A stretch of DNA of 64,000 bases from Pedobacter sp. D749 (lineage in GTDB: Bacteria > Bacteroidota > Bacteroidia > Sphingobacteriales > Sphingobacteriaceae), in the NCBI RefSeq assembly GCF_019317285.1, contig NZ_CP079218.1, positions 2,356,001 through 2,420,000 on the forward strand, given 5' to 3'. Positions 44,849 to 54,522 of the stretch are shown piece by piece. The position numbers and the translations under genes were made by a program. The notes beneath the pieces were generated by a model. It was not told the DNA's origin. It did not search any database and was given only the letters and a program-made list of their open reading frames with translations. How positions within the stretch are numbered: the first letter of the stretch is position 1; each line of letters begins with the position of its first letter.

Positions 44849-45289
44849 AAATTATTATTCTCGCTACTTAAAACGATATTAAAAAAGGGTATTACTATAA
44901 CCTTGCGAATTTAACAAAATTATGCCGAATTAAGGCATTGTGGAAAATTTTTGACCTTTGTTATAGGTTTTTCACTCCCAATACAATTTTAAGTTATTGA
45001 AGGCTAGTTTAAGAGTTTTTGATTTAGGCATGTTTAGATTTTGAAAGCTACTAATATTATTAGATTAACATTTTTTTTTGAAAATGTATGGTTCTATCTT
45101 AATGGCGGTCTGCAGCCCTGCTACCGCTGCAAGTCCTCGCTCGTTACCTCGCTGTGGGCTTTTCGCTATATCAGGTTTATAAACGAGGGTTCTTTATCAA
45201 ACATTTCGGCTAAAACCAGATAGGTTTATAGAACTAAAATTTACATTCTTAGGTAATTCTAATACTTTTGCTTTTCAACCTTTTATAAG
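44849..45289. other. Divergent intergenic region between gyrA and the MFS gene
   Basis: 441 bases. It contains the candidate gyrA -7 box at 44915-44922 (minus strand) and TACTTTTG at 45263-45270 (plus strand, 20 bases before the MFS ATG). A GC-richer stretch (45105-45170, CTGCAGCCCTGCTACCGCTG and onward) looks like a dispersed repeat fragment. No gene is seen. Confidence 0.5.
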
Positions 45290-46501
45290 ATGGCAAACGA
45301 AAAAAAATCTGCAATGAGTTTTATTATGGTAACCCTCCTGATCGATTTTACAGGCTTTGGGATCATTATTCCGGTTTTACCTAAACTTATACAGGATTTT
45401 ACCGGTGGCGGTTTTGGGCTGGCAGCAGAATATGGCGGCTGGCTTACCCTTGCTTATGCATCGGTACAATTCATTTTTTCGCCGATTATTGGCGCTTTAA
45501 GCGACCGTTACGGTCGGCGGCCGGTATTATTGAGTTCGTTATTCGGGTTAGGTATCGATTATATATTTCTGGCTTTCGCTCCTTCAATTGTTTGGTTATT
45601 TGTAGGAAGGATTATCGCCGGGATTACCGGAGCGAGTTTTACTACTGCACAAGCCTATATTGCTGATGTTTCCTCGCCTGAGAAAAGAGCGCAGAATTTC
45701 GGTCTGGTTGGCGCTGCTTTTGGTGTAGGTTTTATTTTAGGTCCGGTTTTAGGTGGTGCATTTATTCATTTTGGTACGCGTGTTCCTTTTATGGTTGCTG
45801 CAGGTTTATCTTTGATTAACTGGCTTTATGGCTATTTTATATTACCGGAGTCATTACCGGTTGAAAAACGCAGGGCTTTCGAATGGAAAAGAGCAAACCC
45901 AATAGGCTCATTGGTTAGTATCGGTAAATATCCGGCACTGTTGGGTTTAATGATTACTTTATTCTTATTGTATTTCGCAAGTCACTCGGTGCAATCGAAC
46001 TGGACATTTTATACCATGGAAAAATTCGACTGGGATGCCGCATGGGTGGGTTATTCATTGGGTTTTGTGGGCTTGGTGATTGGAATTGTACAAGGAGGTT
46101 TAATCAGGGTAATTTTGCCGAAAATTGGAGAAAAGAAAGCGGTTTATTTTGGCCTGATTTTATATGTAATCGGCTTTACGGCTTTTGCTTTTGCGTCAAA
46201 AGGCTGGATGATGTTTGCCTTTATGCTGCCTTACGGTTTAGCCGGAATCGGTGGACCAGCGATGCAGGGTTTAATCTCTAATCAGATCCCATCAAATGCC
46301 CAGGGCGAAATGCAAGGTGTTTTAACGGGTTTACAAAGTTTGGCGGCCATATTTGCACCATGGGTGATGACGCATATTTTTGCTTATTTTATAGAAGGTA
46401 AAGCACCTGTTTATTTTCCGGGGGCACCGTTTATATTGAGTGCGGTGCTAACGTTAATTGGATTGTTTATTTGTTTAAGAAGTTTGAAGAAATATCATTA
46501 A
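45290..46501 (+). CDS. TCR/Tet-family MFS efflux transporter
   Basis: 403 residues, 12 spans. [39 protein letters not shown] (motif A), [23 protein letters not shown] (motif B/C region) and [16 protein letters not shown] match TetA-like exporters. Such chromosomal members need not confer tetracycline resistance. Its last 22 codons recur four times in the downstream array, mostly with synonymous changes. The natural substrate is unknown. Confidence 0.88.
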   Translation: MANEKKSAMSFIMVTLLIDFTGFGIIIPVLPKLIQDFTGGGFGLAAEYGGWLTLAYASVQFIFSPIIGALSDRYGRRPVLLSSLFGLGIDYIFLAFAPSIVWLFVGRIIAGITGASFTTAQAYIADVSSPEKRAQNFGLVGAAFGVGFILGPVLGGAFIHFGTRVPFMVAAGLSLINWLYGYFILPESLPVEKRRAFEWKRANPIGSLVSIGKYPALLGLMITLFLLYFASHSVQSNWTFYTMEKFDWDAAWVGYSLGFVGLVIGIVQGGLIRVILPKIGEKKAVYFGLILYVIGFTAFAFASKGWMMFAFMLPYGLAGIGGPAMQGLISNQIPSNAQGEMQGVLTGLQSLAAIFAPWVMTHIFAYFIEGKAPVYFPGAPFILSAVLTLIGLFICLRSLKKYH

Positions 46502-47609
46502 TGAATTCCCCGCAGATTTGAGAAGATAAAAAACGCAGATTATACAGTTTTGGCAGCTAAAAGTTCCACGCTAACATTTATAAAAATCCTCTTAAATCTG
46601 AGTACCTTTTCTTCGGAATTTGCGGGAAACAAATCACTATAACAATTCATTCGCTAAATTAGCCAATCGCTGCACTCCCCTTTTTGGAGCATAATATGAA
46701 TACCGTATATTGAGTGCCGTGTTAACGTTAATTGGGTTGTTTATTTGTTTAAGGAGTTTGAAGAAATATCATTAATGAGTTCCCCACAGATTTGAGAAGA
46801 TAAAAAACGCAGATTATATAGTTTTGGCAGCTAAAAGTTCCACGCTAACATTTATAAAAATCCTCTTAAATCTGCGTACCTTTTCTGCGGAATTTGCGGG
46901 AAACAAATCACTATAACAATTCATTCACTAAATTAGCCAATTGCTGCACTCCCCTTTTTGGAGCATAATAAGAATACCGTATATTGAGTGCCGTGTTAAC
47001 GTTAATTGGGTTGTTTATTTGTTTAAGGAGTTTGAAGAAATATCATTAATTAGTTCCCCGCAGATTTGAGAAGATAAAAAACGCAGATCCTACAGATTTG
47101 GCAGCTAAAAGTTCCACGCTAACATTTATAAAAACCCTCTTAAATCTGCGTACCTTTTCTGCGGAATTTGCGGGAAACAAATCACTATAACAATTCATTC
47201 GCTAAATTAGCCAATCGCTGCACTCCCCTTTTTGGAGCATAATATGAATACTGTTTATATTGAATGCCGTGTTAACGTTAATTGGGTTGTTTATTTGTTT
47301 AAGAAGTTTGAAGAAATATCATTAGTTACAAATGTGGCTGTAGCTCTAATAAGAAAAATCGTCATCTCGACTGAAGCGCAGCGGAATGGAGAGATCTACC
47401 CTCGAGATAGATTTCTCGACTTCGTTGCACTCCGCTCGAAATGACGATCACTTGGTTGGAAGTAGAATCTTACAACAGTTCACTCGCTAAATTAGCCAAT
47501 TGCTGCACTCGCCTTTTTTGAGCAGAATATGAACCCATTTATATTGAATGCCGTGTTAACGTTGATTGAGTTATTTATAGCACTTAGGTCTTTAAGAAAA
47601 TACCATTAA
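46433..47609. repeat. Tandem array of about 274-bp units carrying the 3' ends of the MFS and PhoH genes
   Basis: The motif AAGAAATATCATTA recurs with spacing 274, 274 and 276 bases (reference C at 46496, 46770, 47044, 47320), with a fifth, diverged copy at 47604. Each unit has three parts: (i) the final codons of the MFS gene with stop; (ii) a spacer with CGCAGATTTGAGAAGATAAA; (iii) on the minus strand a degenerate PhoH-like 3' end. The last reads HIMLQKGECSD then, after a frameshift, LANLANELL and stop, against HITLQKGERSE-LANLANALL in the real gene. The fourth unit has its spacer replaced by a palindromic repeat. No complete gene lies within. Confidence 0.9.
47361..47446. repeat. Palindromic REP-like repeat, family A, inside the tandem array
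   Basis: Left arm GTCATCTCGACTGAAGCGCA; right arm CACTCCGCTCGAAATGACG; central AGATCTACCCTCGAGATAGA. It replaces the spacer in the last unit of the array. Confidence 0.8.
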
Positions 47610-47610
47610 G

Positions 47611-48369
47611 CTAAGCATTCAATACCCTGTATTCGTTATAAGCCATAACCACATTGTAAACCAAAAGAATTATCCCCTGGATATTTACGAGCTTATCAAT
47701 ATCTAATTTAAGGATTGTTGCAGCCAAATAAATGACCAGGATTGATCCTGCCGATATAAAAAAGGAAAGCTTAAATGAGCGATAAAGCATTGATAATCTG
47801 AACAGGGTTTTTCTTTTAAAAAGTACCGGATCTTTAATGAGTTGAATGAGATTTCCGAATACAAAAAACAAAATTAAAAAGATTGCAATTCCCGATAGCG
47901 TTCCTTGGTTCAGGTTTGGAATAACGAGATAACCATTATAAATAAAATAAGCAACTATCGCAATACAAAAAAACGCTTTCAATAACTGCCAGTTCTTATT
48001 TGCTAAAAGCCATTTCATCCATTCAAAATCAGTTTCAGAGGCTTTCTGTTCGAGCTTTGATCTTGTTTCAGGTGAAAAAGATATAAAAGGATTTATCAAT
48101 CCAATGATCACAATCAGCATTGTACTTACAAACTGAAAAACACCATCAGCTATCAGGATTTTGATTCTTTCTGCATTTAAAATTCCTGGTGTGAAACATG
48201 AAATTAAAATCAATGCAATGATAACTAAATGAAAAACCAGAGGACTAAAATTCTCAATTTTATTAGTCCCGTTATTTGGGTTATCCATTACAGTTAATTT
48301 ACCAGAATCCTTATCCAGATATTTATTCATTACCCGAATTGCAATAATGATGAAGAACAAAGAGAACAT
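47611..48369 (-). CDS. Hypothetical integral membrane protein
   Basis: 252 residues from the ATG; a TTG three codons upstream (48378) is possible but poorer. About seven hydrophobic segments: one at the N-terminus (FSLFFIIIAIRV), two around 55-110 (VFHLVIIALILISCF, FVSTMLIVIIGLINPF), two in the middle and two near the end (FFISAGSILVIYLAATIL, IILLVYNVVMAYNEYRVL). No family recognised. It is wedged between the last array unit and phoH, on phoH's strand, and looks like a later arrival between the MFS and phoH genes. Confidence 0.65.
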   Translation of the reverse strand: MFSLFFIIIAIRVMNKYLDKDSGKLTVMDNPNNGTNKIENFSPLVFHLVIIALILISCFTPGILNAERIKILIADGVFQFVSTMLIVIIGLINPFISFSPETRSKLEQKASETDFEWMKWLLANKNWQLLKAFFCIAIVAYFIYNGYLVIPNLNQGTLSGIAIFLILFFVFGNLIQLIKDPVLFKRKTLFRLSMLYRSFKLSFFISAGSILVIYLAATILKLDIDKLVNIQGIILLVYNVVMAYNEYRVLNA

Positions 48370-48430
48370 GGAGCCCAATAGAATAGAATTTTAGTGGTGA
48401 AGAAATATAAGTTTTGTATTCAGAAATAAG

Positions 48431-49783
48431 CTAAAGTAAGGCATTTGCCAAATTGGCCAATTCACTCCTTTCGCCTTTTTGCAAAGTGATATGGGCATAA
48501 AGGGGATGATTTTTCGCGTTTTCGATTAAATAAGACAGGCCATTACTTTCTGAATCGAGGTATGGCGTATCAATCTGATAAATATCGCCCGTAAAAACAA
48601 TTTTAGTATGCTCTCCTGCCCTTGAAATAATCGTTTTAACTTCATGTGGTGTAAGATTTTGGGCTTCGTCAATGATAAAGAAGATTTTGGTCAGTGTTCT
48701 GCCTCTGATAAATGCCAAAGGGGCTATGGCTATTTTCTCGGTCGTAATCAGCTCATCAATCTTTTCCGACATTTTATCATCGCCAATAAACTGTTCTTTA
48801 ATAAAACGCAGGTTATCCCATATCGGCGCCATAAAAGGATCTGTTTTCGATTTTGCATCGCCCGGAAGGAAGCCGATATCTTTATTGCTCAAGGAAACGA
48901 TCGGCCGGGTAACATAAATTTGTCTGAAATTTTTACGCTGTTCTAAAGCGCTGGCCAGCGCCAATAAGGTTTTTCCGGTTCCTGCATTACCCTGAATACT
49001 CACCAGCCTGATTTCGGGATCTAAAAGGGCATGAATGGCAAATGCCTGCTCTATATTTTTGGGTTTGATCTTAAAAATGGCATCAGTAGAAACGGTCGAG
49101 ATGGTTTTTAAGCTATTATTGTAAAATACGTTGGCGGTTTTTCTTTTATTTTTAAGGATATAAAAGTGGTTGGCATTTTTTGGCGGTAATCCCAGATCAG
49201 CTGCATCTATAAAAGCATGTTTTTTCACCTCTTCTATCACTTCGATCGGGAAATCAATCAGCTCTGTTTTACCCGCATAAAGCTCGTCTACATTTTTGAT
49301 TTTACCCGTTTCGTAATCTTCGGCATTTAAATCCAAGGCTTTTGCTTTTAACCTCAGGCAAATGTCTTTCGATACCAGGATTACTTTTTTATCTGGATGC
49401 TCCTCTTTTAAGCTTAATGCAGCATTTAAAATTTTATGGTCTGTTTTGCCTTTTCCATAAATGTTCTCTGCATCTACAATTAAAGGTTTCTCGTTCAGCA
49501 CTACCCTAAATTTACCCGAATCCGGACTTTTTAGCGAAATCCAGTCGCTGATTAACCGCTGTTTAGAAGTTTCGTCGATCAGGCGAATAAAACTTCTGGC
49601 TTCAAAGTTCCGGGTATCATTTCCGCTTTTGAAATTATCAAGCTCTTCTAGCACCTGGATGGGAATGGCCACATCATGCTCATGGAAGTTATTTATCGCA
49701 TCGTGATCGTATAAAATAACCGAGGTATCTAAAACGAATATTTTTTTTGATGGATGGGAGATCGATTTACCTTTTTTGGCCAT
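48431..49783 (-). CDS. PIN-PhoH fusion ATPase (PhoH2 type)
   Basis: 450 residues. The N-terminal PIN nuclease domain spans about 12-140 (KIFVLDTSVILYD, VLEELDNFKSG, IVDAEN, DHKILNAALSL), with the acidic active-site residues. The C-terminal PhoH ATPase spans about 240-450 (SIQGNAGTGKTLLALASALE, VTRPIVSLSNKDIGFLPGD, FIRGRTLTKIFFIIDEAQN, VFTGDIYQID). This is the PhoH2 arrangement, reported elsewhere to unwind and cut RNA. The closing QKGERSELANLANALL is echoed, degenerately, in the repeat array further left. Confidence 0.92.
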   Translation of the reverse strand: MAKKGKSISHPSKKIFVLDTSVILYDHDAINNFHEHDVAIPIQVLEELDNFKSGNDTRNFEARSFIRLIDETSKQRLISDWISLKSPDSGKFRVVLNEKPLIVDAENIYGKGKTDHKILNAALSLKEEHPDKKVILVSKDICLRLKAKALDLNAEDYETGKIKNVDELYAGKTELIDFPIEVIEEVKKHAFIDAADLGLPPKNANHFYILKNKRKTANVFYNNSLKTISTVSTDAIFKIKPKNIEQAFAIHALLDPEIRLVSIQGNAGTGKTLLALASALEQRKNFRQIYVTRPIVSLSNKDIGFLPGDAKSKTDPFMAPIWDNLRFIKEQFIGDDKMSEKIDELITTEKIAIAPLAFIRGRTLTKIFFIIDEAQNLTPHEVKTIISRAGEHTKIVFTGDIYQIDTPYLDSESNGLSYLIENAKNHPLYAHITLQKGERSELANLANALL

Positions 49784-50534
49784 TTGGTAAATTTAATATT
49801 TTAAGAATAATTAGCAGAAAAATTGGCTATTCTTTTTTGGCCATTATCCAAAATCAGGGGCAAAATAAAAACGGGGAAGTCTTCTTTCGATTCTTTCCCC
49901 GTTTTAACTTTAAAAACAACCATAGCTGTATTTTAAAGCATCTAATTCTTGTTACTTTGATTTTTCCGTTTTCGTTAGGTTTTGCAACTTTTGCGATCCG
50001 TGAAAATTTATTTCCAACTCTTCCGTCCGTAAACCTCTTAGTTTTCCATAAGCTCTGTTTGGGCCTGTTCGATTTTCTCATTCTCCAACCTTGCGGTGGT
50101 CATGTATATTCTTACTCGGTTTAACCCTTTCTGAAATTAATCGTTTTCCCTGTAAACTATCCGAAACAATTCCCCTTTCGGTTCCTTATCTCTTTTGGAT
50201 TGTTTTGTCAGAATTCAAAGTACTTCGTATTTGATATGATCTAATTTAGTGGGAAAAGAGCCATTTTGCAAGAAAAAATAAACGTTTTTATAAACAAAGT
50301 TATCCACTTAAAAATACTGGTTGTCAACATGTTAATTTTCAAAAATCTTAGTTTTCACTACAAAATCACAGCATCTTAAAAGGTTATTAACAATAATAGA
50401 AATTGAACTTATAAACATAGCTTATCAATTTATCAATCAGACAGTTACTATTTTTCTGCTTAAAAATCAAAAAAAGAAAAAAAACTTAATTTTAATCACA
50501 ACAAAAAACTTCGCTATTATGTTATTTTTGTAAC
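49784..50534. other. 751-bp divergent intergenic region with a possible small RNA on the minus strand
   Basis: Between phoH and the FUSC gene. A hairpin at 49868-49905 could terminate a leftward transcript. Upstream of it on the minus strand (about 49910-50240) is a moderately structured, unannotated stretch with the hairpin CCGAAAGGGGAATTGTTTCGG at 50156-50176. A frame of 75 codons (50081-49854) runs through the terminator and was not accepted as a gene. The right third is very AT-rich and ends with TATTTTTG at 50523-50530, 4 bases before the FUSC start. Confidence 0.4.
49868..49905 (-). terminator. Rho-independent terminator-like hairpin
   Basis: AAAACGGGGAA and TTCCCCGTTTT arms with a 16-base loop; on the minus strand it is followed by TATTTT. 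It lies upstream of phoH, so it would end a transcript coming from the 50-kb side, or insulate phoH. Confidence 0.7.
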
Positions 50535-52694
50535 ATGCAGATCAGGCAACCCATTAGAAATATACAAGACTTCTTACTGAGTACGTATTTTGCCGACGGT
50601 CTCCGTATTACTATTGGTGTGTTGCTCCCCTCTTTAATTCTGGCCCAGTTTGGCATGTTAAAGTACGGGATGACCTTATCACTTGGGGCATTGTGTGTGA
50701 GCGTGGTAGATAGTCCGGGGCCAATGGTTCACCGGAGAAATGCCATGCTGATTACCACAGCACTCATATTTACCTTTTCCATCATAACCGGGTTAACCAA
50801 CAAAAACCATTATTTTATCGGTTTTTTATTGGCTGTATCGAGTTTTGTATTTTCGATGTTTTATATCTATGGAGTTAGGGCTGCATCAGTTGGTACTGCA
50901 GTTTTGTTGATTATGGTATTGAGCATTGATGATATTCGTCCATGGCAAGAAGTATTGTTATACGCTTTTATGGTTCTGGCTGGTGGACTTTGGTATACTG
51001 GTTTAAGCTATTTTGTGTATAGATTACGTCCTTTCCGTTTGGTACAGCAATCGTTAAGTGATTCTATTTTAGAGGTTGCAGATTTTCTGCGCGAAAAAGC
51101 TAAGTTTTATCATCAAAACAACAATTATGATAAAACCTATTCAGACTTGTTACAACTTCAGGTTTCTGTTCATGAAAAACAAGATGCCGTAAGAGAATTA
51201 CTATTTAGAACCCGCGAAATTGTAAGAGATTCTACTCCTGAGGGCAGATTTTTATTATTGGTTTTTGTAGATATGGTTGATCTGTTTGAGCAGGTAATGT
51301 CTACTTATTATAATTATGAGCAGTTGCATCATCAATTTGATAAAGCAGGTATATTATCAGATTATGAGATGGCCATTAAACGGATCTCTTACGCTCTTGA
51401 CGATATCGCATTTGCATTAAAAAGTGGTGGAACACCTGTGGTTTCAAAACGTTTACTGATTGAGATTGAAAGGTTAAAGATCAAAATTAACGATCTGGAA
51501 AAGAACAATCAGAATCAGGAGTACAATACCTTAGGTATTATTGCCTTAAAAAACATTGAGGTGAACATTGAGAATATCCTGGCAAGGGTTAAAACTATCT
51601 TCAGCTATTTTAAAATCCGAAACAGTAAAGATATCAGACAGGCAGAGGTAGATACAGAGAAATTTATCACCAGACAAAAATTCGATTTTAAACTGTTTAC
51701 AGAGAATCTAACCTATACTTCTTCTACTTTCAGGCATTCGTTACGGGTTACTGTGGTGATGCTTTTGGGTTTTATAGTAGCTCAGATCCTCAATTTCTCG
51801 CATAGTTATTGGATTCTGCTCACCATCCTGGTAATTTCGAAACCGGGTTTTAGTTTAACCAAAGAACGTAACTATCAACGTTTAATCGGCACCACAGTTG
51901 GGGCCTTTATTGGTATGGCCGTAATAACTTACATTCACGATCGAAACACTTTATTCGTGATCCTGTTAATCTGCATGATTGGCTGTTATAGTTTCCAAAG
52001 GAAAAATTATGTAGTGAGTGTTCTATTTATGACACCCTATATCTTAATCCTCTTTGATTTCCTAGGTATGGGATCAATAGCGCTGGCCCGTGAACGGATT
52101 TATGATACTTTTATAGGCTCCGGCATTGCGTTATTGGCCAGTTATTCTTTATTTCCAACCTGGGAGTATGAAAAGCTCAAAGAGGCAATGGTCAACATCT
52201 TAAAAGCAAATAAGGCTTATTATGAACAGGTGATTAAATTGTATTTTGAGAAAAATTATAACAGAACGGAATATAAACTGGCACGGAAAGAAGTGTATGT
52301 AAGCACGGCAAATTTGGCTTCCCTGTTTCAAAGAATGTTTTCTGAACCCAAAAGCAAACAGTTGTTCATAAAAGAGGTACACCAGTTTACAGCTTTAAGT
52401 CATTTATTGTCTTCTTATGTTGCCACACTTTCGCTCTACAATAAGGAGCATCAATTTATCTTTGAGAGTTTCGATAACCTAAAACCTCTTGCCAATAACA
52501 CCAATTATTTATTAGATACATCAATTGATAATTTGGAACAGGGAACCAATACCATTGATAATGTACCCTTAATCAGGTTAAACGACAATGGTTTGGGAAT
52601 AAAAAAAGGTGAAGATTTAATTCCGGAGCAATTCGATCTGATCCAGAAGGTTGCTTACGACATCTACAAACTATCGGTAAAAATAAAACTTTAG
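50535..52694 (+). CDS. FUSC-family (YccS/AaeB-like) membrane transporter
   Basis: 719 residues. Two membrane blocks of about six spans each (residues about 20-175 and 395-540) are separated by a helical cytoplasmic region, with another at the C-terminus, as in YccS. MTLSLGALCVSVVDSPGPMVHRRN and the repeated YWILLTILVISKPGFSLTKERNYQRLIGT block with GAFIG are family marks. Relatives export aromatic acids or fusaric acid; the substrate here is unknown. A TATTTTTG box ends 4 bases before the ATG, implying a leaderless or near-leaderless message. Confidence 0.88.
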   Translation: MQIRQPIRNIQDFLLSTYFADGLRITIGVLLPSLILAQFGMLKYGMTLSLGALCVSVVDSPGPMVHRRNAMLITTALIFTFSIITGLTNKNHYFIGFLLAVSSFVFSMFYIYGVRAASVGTAVLLIMVLSIDDIRPWQEVLLYAFMVLAGGLWYTGLSYFVYRLRPFRLVQQSLSDSILEVADFLREKAKFYHQNNNYDKTYSDLLQLQVSVHEKQDAVRELLFRTREIVRDSTPEGRFLLLVFVDMVDLFEQVMSTYYNYEQLHHQFDKAGILSDYEMAIKRISYALDDIAFALKSGGTPVVSKRLLIEIERLKIKINDLEKNNQNQEYNTLGIIALKNIEVNIENILARVKTIFSYFKIRNSKDIRQAEVDTEKFITRQKFDFKLFTENLTYTSSTFRHSLRVTVVMLLGFIVAQILNFSHSYWILLTILVISKPGFSLTKERNYQRLIGTTVGAFIGMAVITYIHDRNTLFVILLICMIGCYSFQRKNYVVSVLFMTPYILILFDFLGMGSIALARERIYDTFIGSGIALLASYSLFPTWEYEKLKEAMVNILKANKAYYEQVIKLYFEKNYNRTEYKLARKEVYVSTANLASLFQRMFSEPKSKQLFIKEVHQFTALSHLLSSYVATLSLYNKEHQFIFESFDNLKPLANNTNYLLDTSIDNLEQGTNTIDNVPLIRLNDNGLGIKKGEDLIPEQFDLIQKVAYDIYKLSVKIKL

Positions 52695-52912
52695 TTAAAA
52701 AAACTTCTTGCTAAGTGGTCACCTAGGCACCTGCTAAAATGGAAAGCTGCAAAACAAATTATTTAAGATCTTACTAACATTTCTGATAGCCGCCCGAATC
52801 GGCTTACATTAAATCTTAATATATCCCTCAGCGGTATGATTAGGCAATCTTTGCGGCTACTAAAAACAAAGACAAGTATAATTTGTTAAACTTAATCAAT
52901 TAAGAAATTATT

Positions 52913-53323
52913 ATGGAAAAGCTATATACAGCTGAAGTTACAGCTACTGGAGGAAGAGACGGACACATTAAATCAAGTGATGGAATTTTAGATTTAGAGC
53001 TAAGAAAGCCAAAAGAACTTGGAGGGCAAGGAGGTGCTACAAACCCGGAAGAGCTTTTTGCTGCTGCCTGGGGGCCGTGTTATCTTGGAGCCTTAGGCTC
53101 AGTTGCGGAACGTGAAGGTGTTGATATTAGCGAAGCAAATGTTAAAGTATTAGTTTCTTTTAATAAAGACGGAAACTCTTTTGTACTTTCTGCTGATCTG
53201 GATGTTCATATTCCAGGGATTTCTCATGAGGAAGCACAAGCTTTAGCTGATAAGGCACATCGGGCCTGTCCATATTCGAAAGCAACTAAAGGAAATATTG
53301 AAGTAAGGGTTACTGCAGTCTAG
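52913..53323 (+). CDS. ohr: Organic hydroperoxide resistance protein (Ohr, OsmC superfamily)
   Basis: 136 residues. The catalytic Cys pair is C56 (FAAAWGPCYLGAL) and C119 (AHRACPYSKAT). The N-terminal YTAEVTATGGRDGHIKSSDG and GGATNPEELFAAAW are standard Ohr features. The enzyme reduces organic peroxides with lipoyl or thiol donors. The WGPC context differs slightly from the usual GYAACF but keeps the Cys. It is followed by a bidirectional terminator shared with convergent bioB. No MarR-type OhrR regulator is adjacent. Confidence 0.93.
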   Translation: MEKLYTAEVTATGGRDGHIKSSDGILDLELRKPKELGGQGGATNPEELFAAAWGPCYLGALGSVAEREGVDISEANVKVLVSFNKDGNSFVLSADLDVHIPGISHEEAQALADKAHRACPYSKATKGNIEVRVTAV

Positions 53324-53363
53324 TAAAGCATTTGACTTGAAATTACCGATGACCCAGAAAACA

Positions 53364-53396
53364 AAAAAAGTTCCGATTGCTCGGAACTTTTTTTTG
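53364..53396. terminator. Bidirectional terminator between ohr and bioB
   Basis: AAAAAAAGTTCCGA and TCGGAACTTTTTTTT arms around a short TTGC loop; usable by both converging genes. Confidence 0.92.
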
Positions 53397-53411
53397 GATT
53401 ATATTTCTTAG

Positions 53412-54413
53412 TTAAACAGCTTCTTGTTCAATCCTTGTATTTGCAGGTCTGCCATTTTTAAAGGCATCACGGGTTTTCAAACCTAATAGTTCAAACATGG
53501 CCATATCATCTACAAAAGCAGGATTGGGTGTAGTTAATAATTTATCGCCTGCAAAAATAGAACTTGCACCGGCCATAAAGCAGAAAGCTTGTTCCAGCGT
53601 ACTCATTTCATTTCTACCAGCTGATAAGCGCACTACCGAATTTGGCATTACGATCCGTGCAGTAGCAATCATCCTTACCATATCCCAGATTGGAACACGC
53701 GGTTGATTTTCCAAAGGCGTTCCTTTTACCGGAACTAAAGCATTAACCGGAACCGATTCAGGATGTTTTTCCATATTCGATAAAGTCTGCAACATCGAAA
53801 CGCGGTCTTCTACCGTTTCACCTAAACCGATAATACCTCCGCTACAAACTGTTAATTTCGCTTTACGTACGTTTTTAATGGTATTTAAACGGTCATCGTA
53901 AGTTCTGGTTGAGATAATACGTTTATAATCATCTTCCGAAGTATCAATATTATGGTTATAAGCATATAAACCGGCATCAGCTAAACGCTGCGCCTGATTT
54001 TCAGTAAGCATACCCAAGGTACAGCAAACTTCCATATCCATATCATTAACCGCTTTAACCATTTCAATTACGCGGTCGAAATCGCGGTTATCGCGCACTT
54101 CGCGCCAGGCAGCACCCATACACAAACGTGATGCGCCACCTTCTTTAGCTTTAACAGCAGCACTAACTACCTGGCCAACCTGCATTAAAGGTTGTACTTC
54201 TAACTCAGTGTGGTAACGGGCAGCTTGTGGGCAATATGAACAATCTTCGGCACAACCTCCCGTTTTGATCGAGATTAATGAACTTACCTGAACTTCATTG
54301 TAATCTTTATTCTCTCTGTGGATACTTGCAGCTTCGTAAACCAGATCTAAAAATGGCCTGTTATAAATTTCGTATATTTCTTCTTTTGTCCAATCGTGTC
54401 TTGTTGTTTGCAT
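53412..54413 (-). CDS. bioB: Biotin synthase
   Basis: 333 residues. A radical-SAM enzyme that inserts sulfur into dethiobiotin. The SAM cluster motif C-x3-C-x2-C is at C54, C58 and C61 ([13 protein letters not shown]). [10 protein letters not shown], the [25 protein letters not shown] block, GGIIGLGET and [10 protein letters not shown] follow in order, the last bearing the Arg ligand of the auxiliary cluster. The length is typical. Other bio genes are not adjacent. Confidence 0.97.
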   Translation of the reverse strand: MQTTRHDWTKEEIYEIYNRPFLDLVYEAASIHRENKDYNEVQVSSLISIKTGGCAEDCSYCPQAARYHTELEVQPLMQVGQVVSAAVKAKEGGASRLCMGAAWREVRDNRDFDRVIEMVKAVNDMDMEVCCTLGMLTENQAQRLADAGLYAYNHNIDTSEDDYKRIISTRTYDDRLNTIKNVRKAKLTVCSGGIIGLGETVEDRVSMLQTLSNMEKHPESVPVNALVPVKGTPLENQPRVPIWDMVRMIATARIVMPNSVVRLSAGRNEMSTLEQAFCFMAGASSIFAGDKLLTTPNPAFVDDMAMFELLGLKTRDAFKNGRPANTRIEQEAV

Positions 54414-54522
54414 GTGGATCAGATTTTACAGATTTAATTTTATTCGTCTTAGTTAATTAACAGTCAGCCAATTCAGTCTTTCGGATAAAGATACCGAAGT
54501 CCTAAAATCAAGCATATCCTGA

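Noticed and set aside
46433..47609. CRISPR-like or simple satellite array
   Set aside because: Units are about 274 bp, contain gene ends, and lack short repeats with unique spacers.
49854..50081. 75-codon basic frame upstream of phoH
   Set aside because: It runs straight through a terminator hairpin and has no recognisable similarity; kept only as a possible RNA region.
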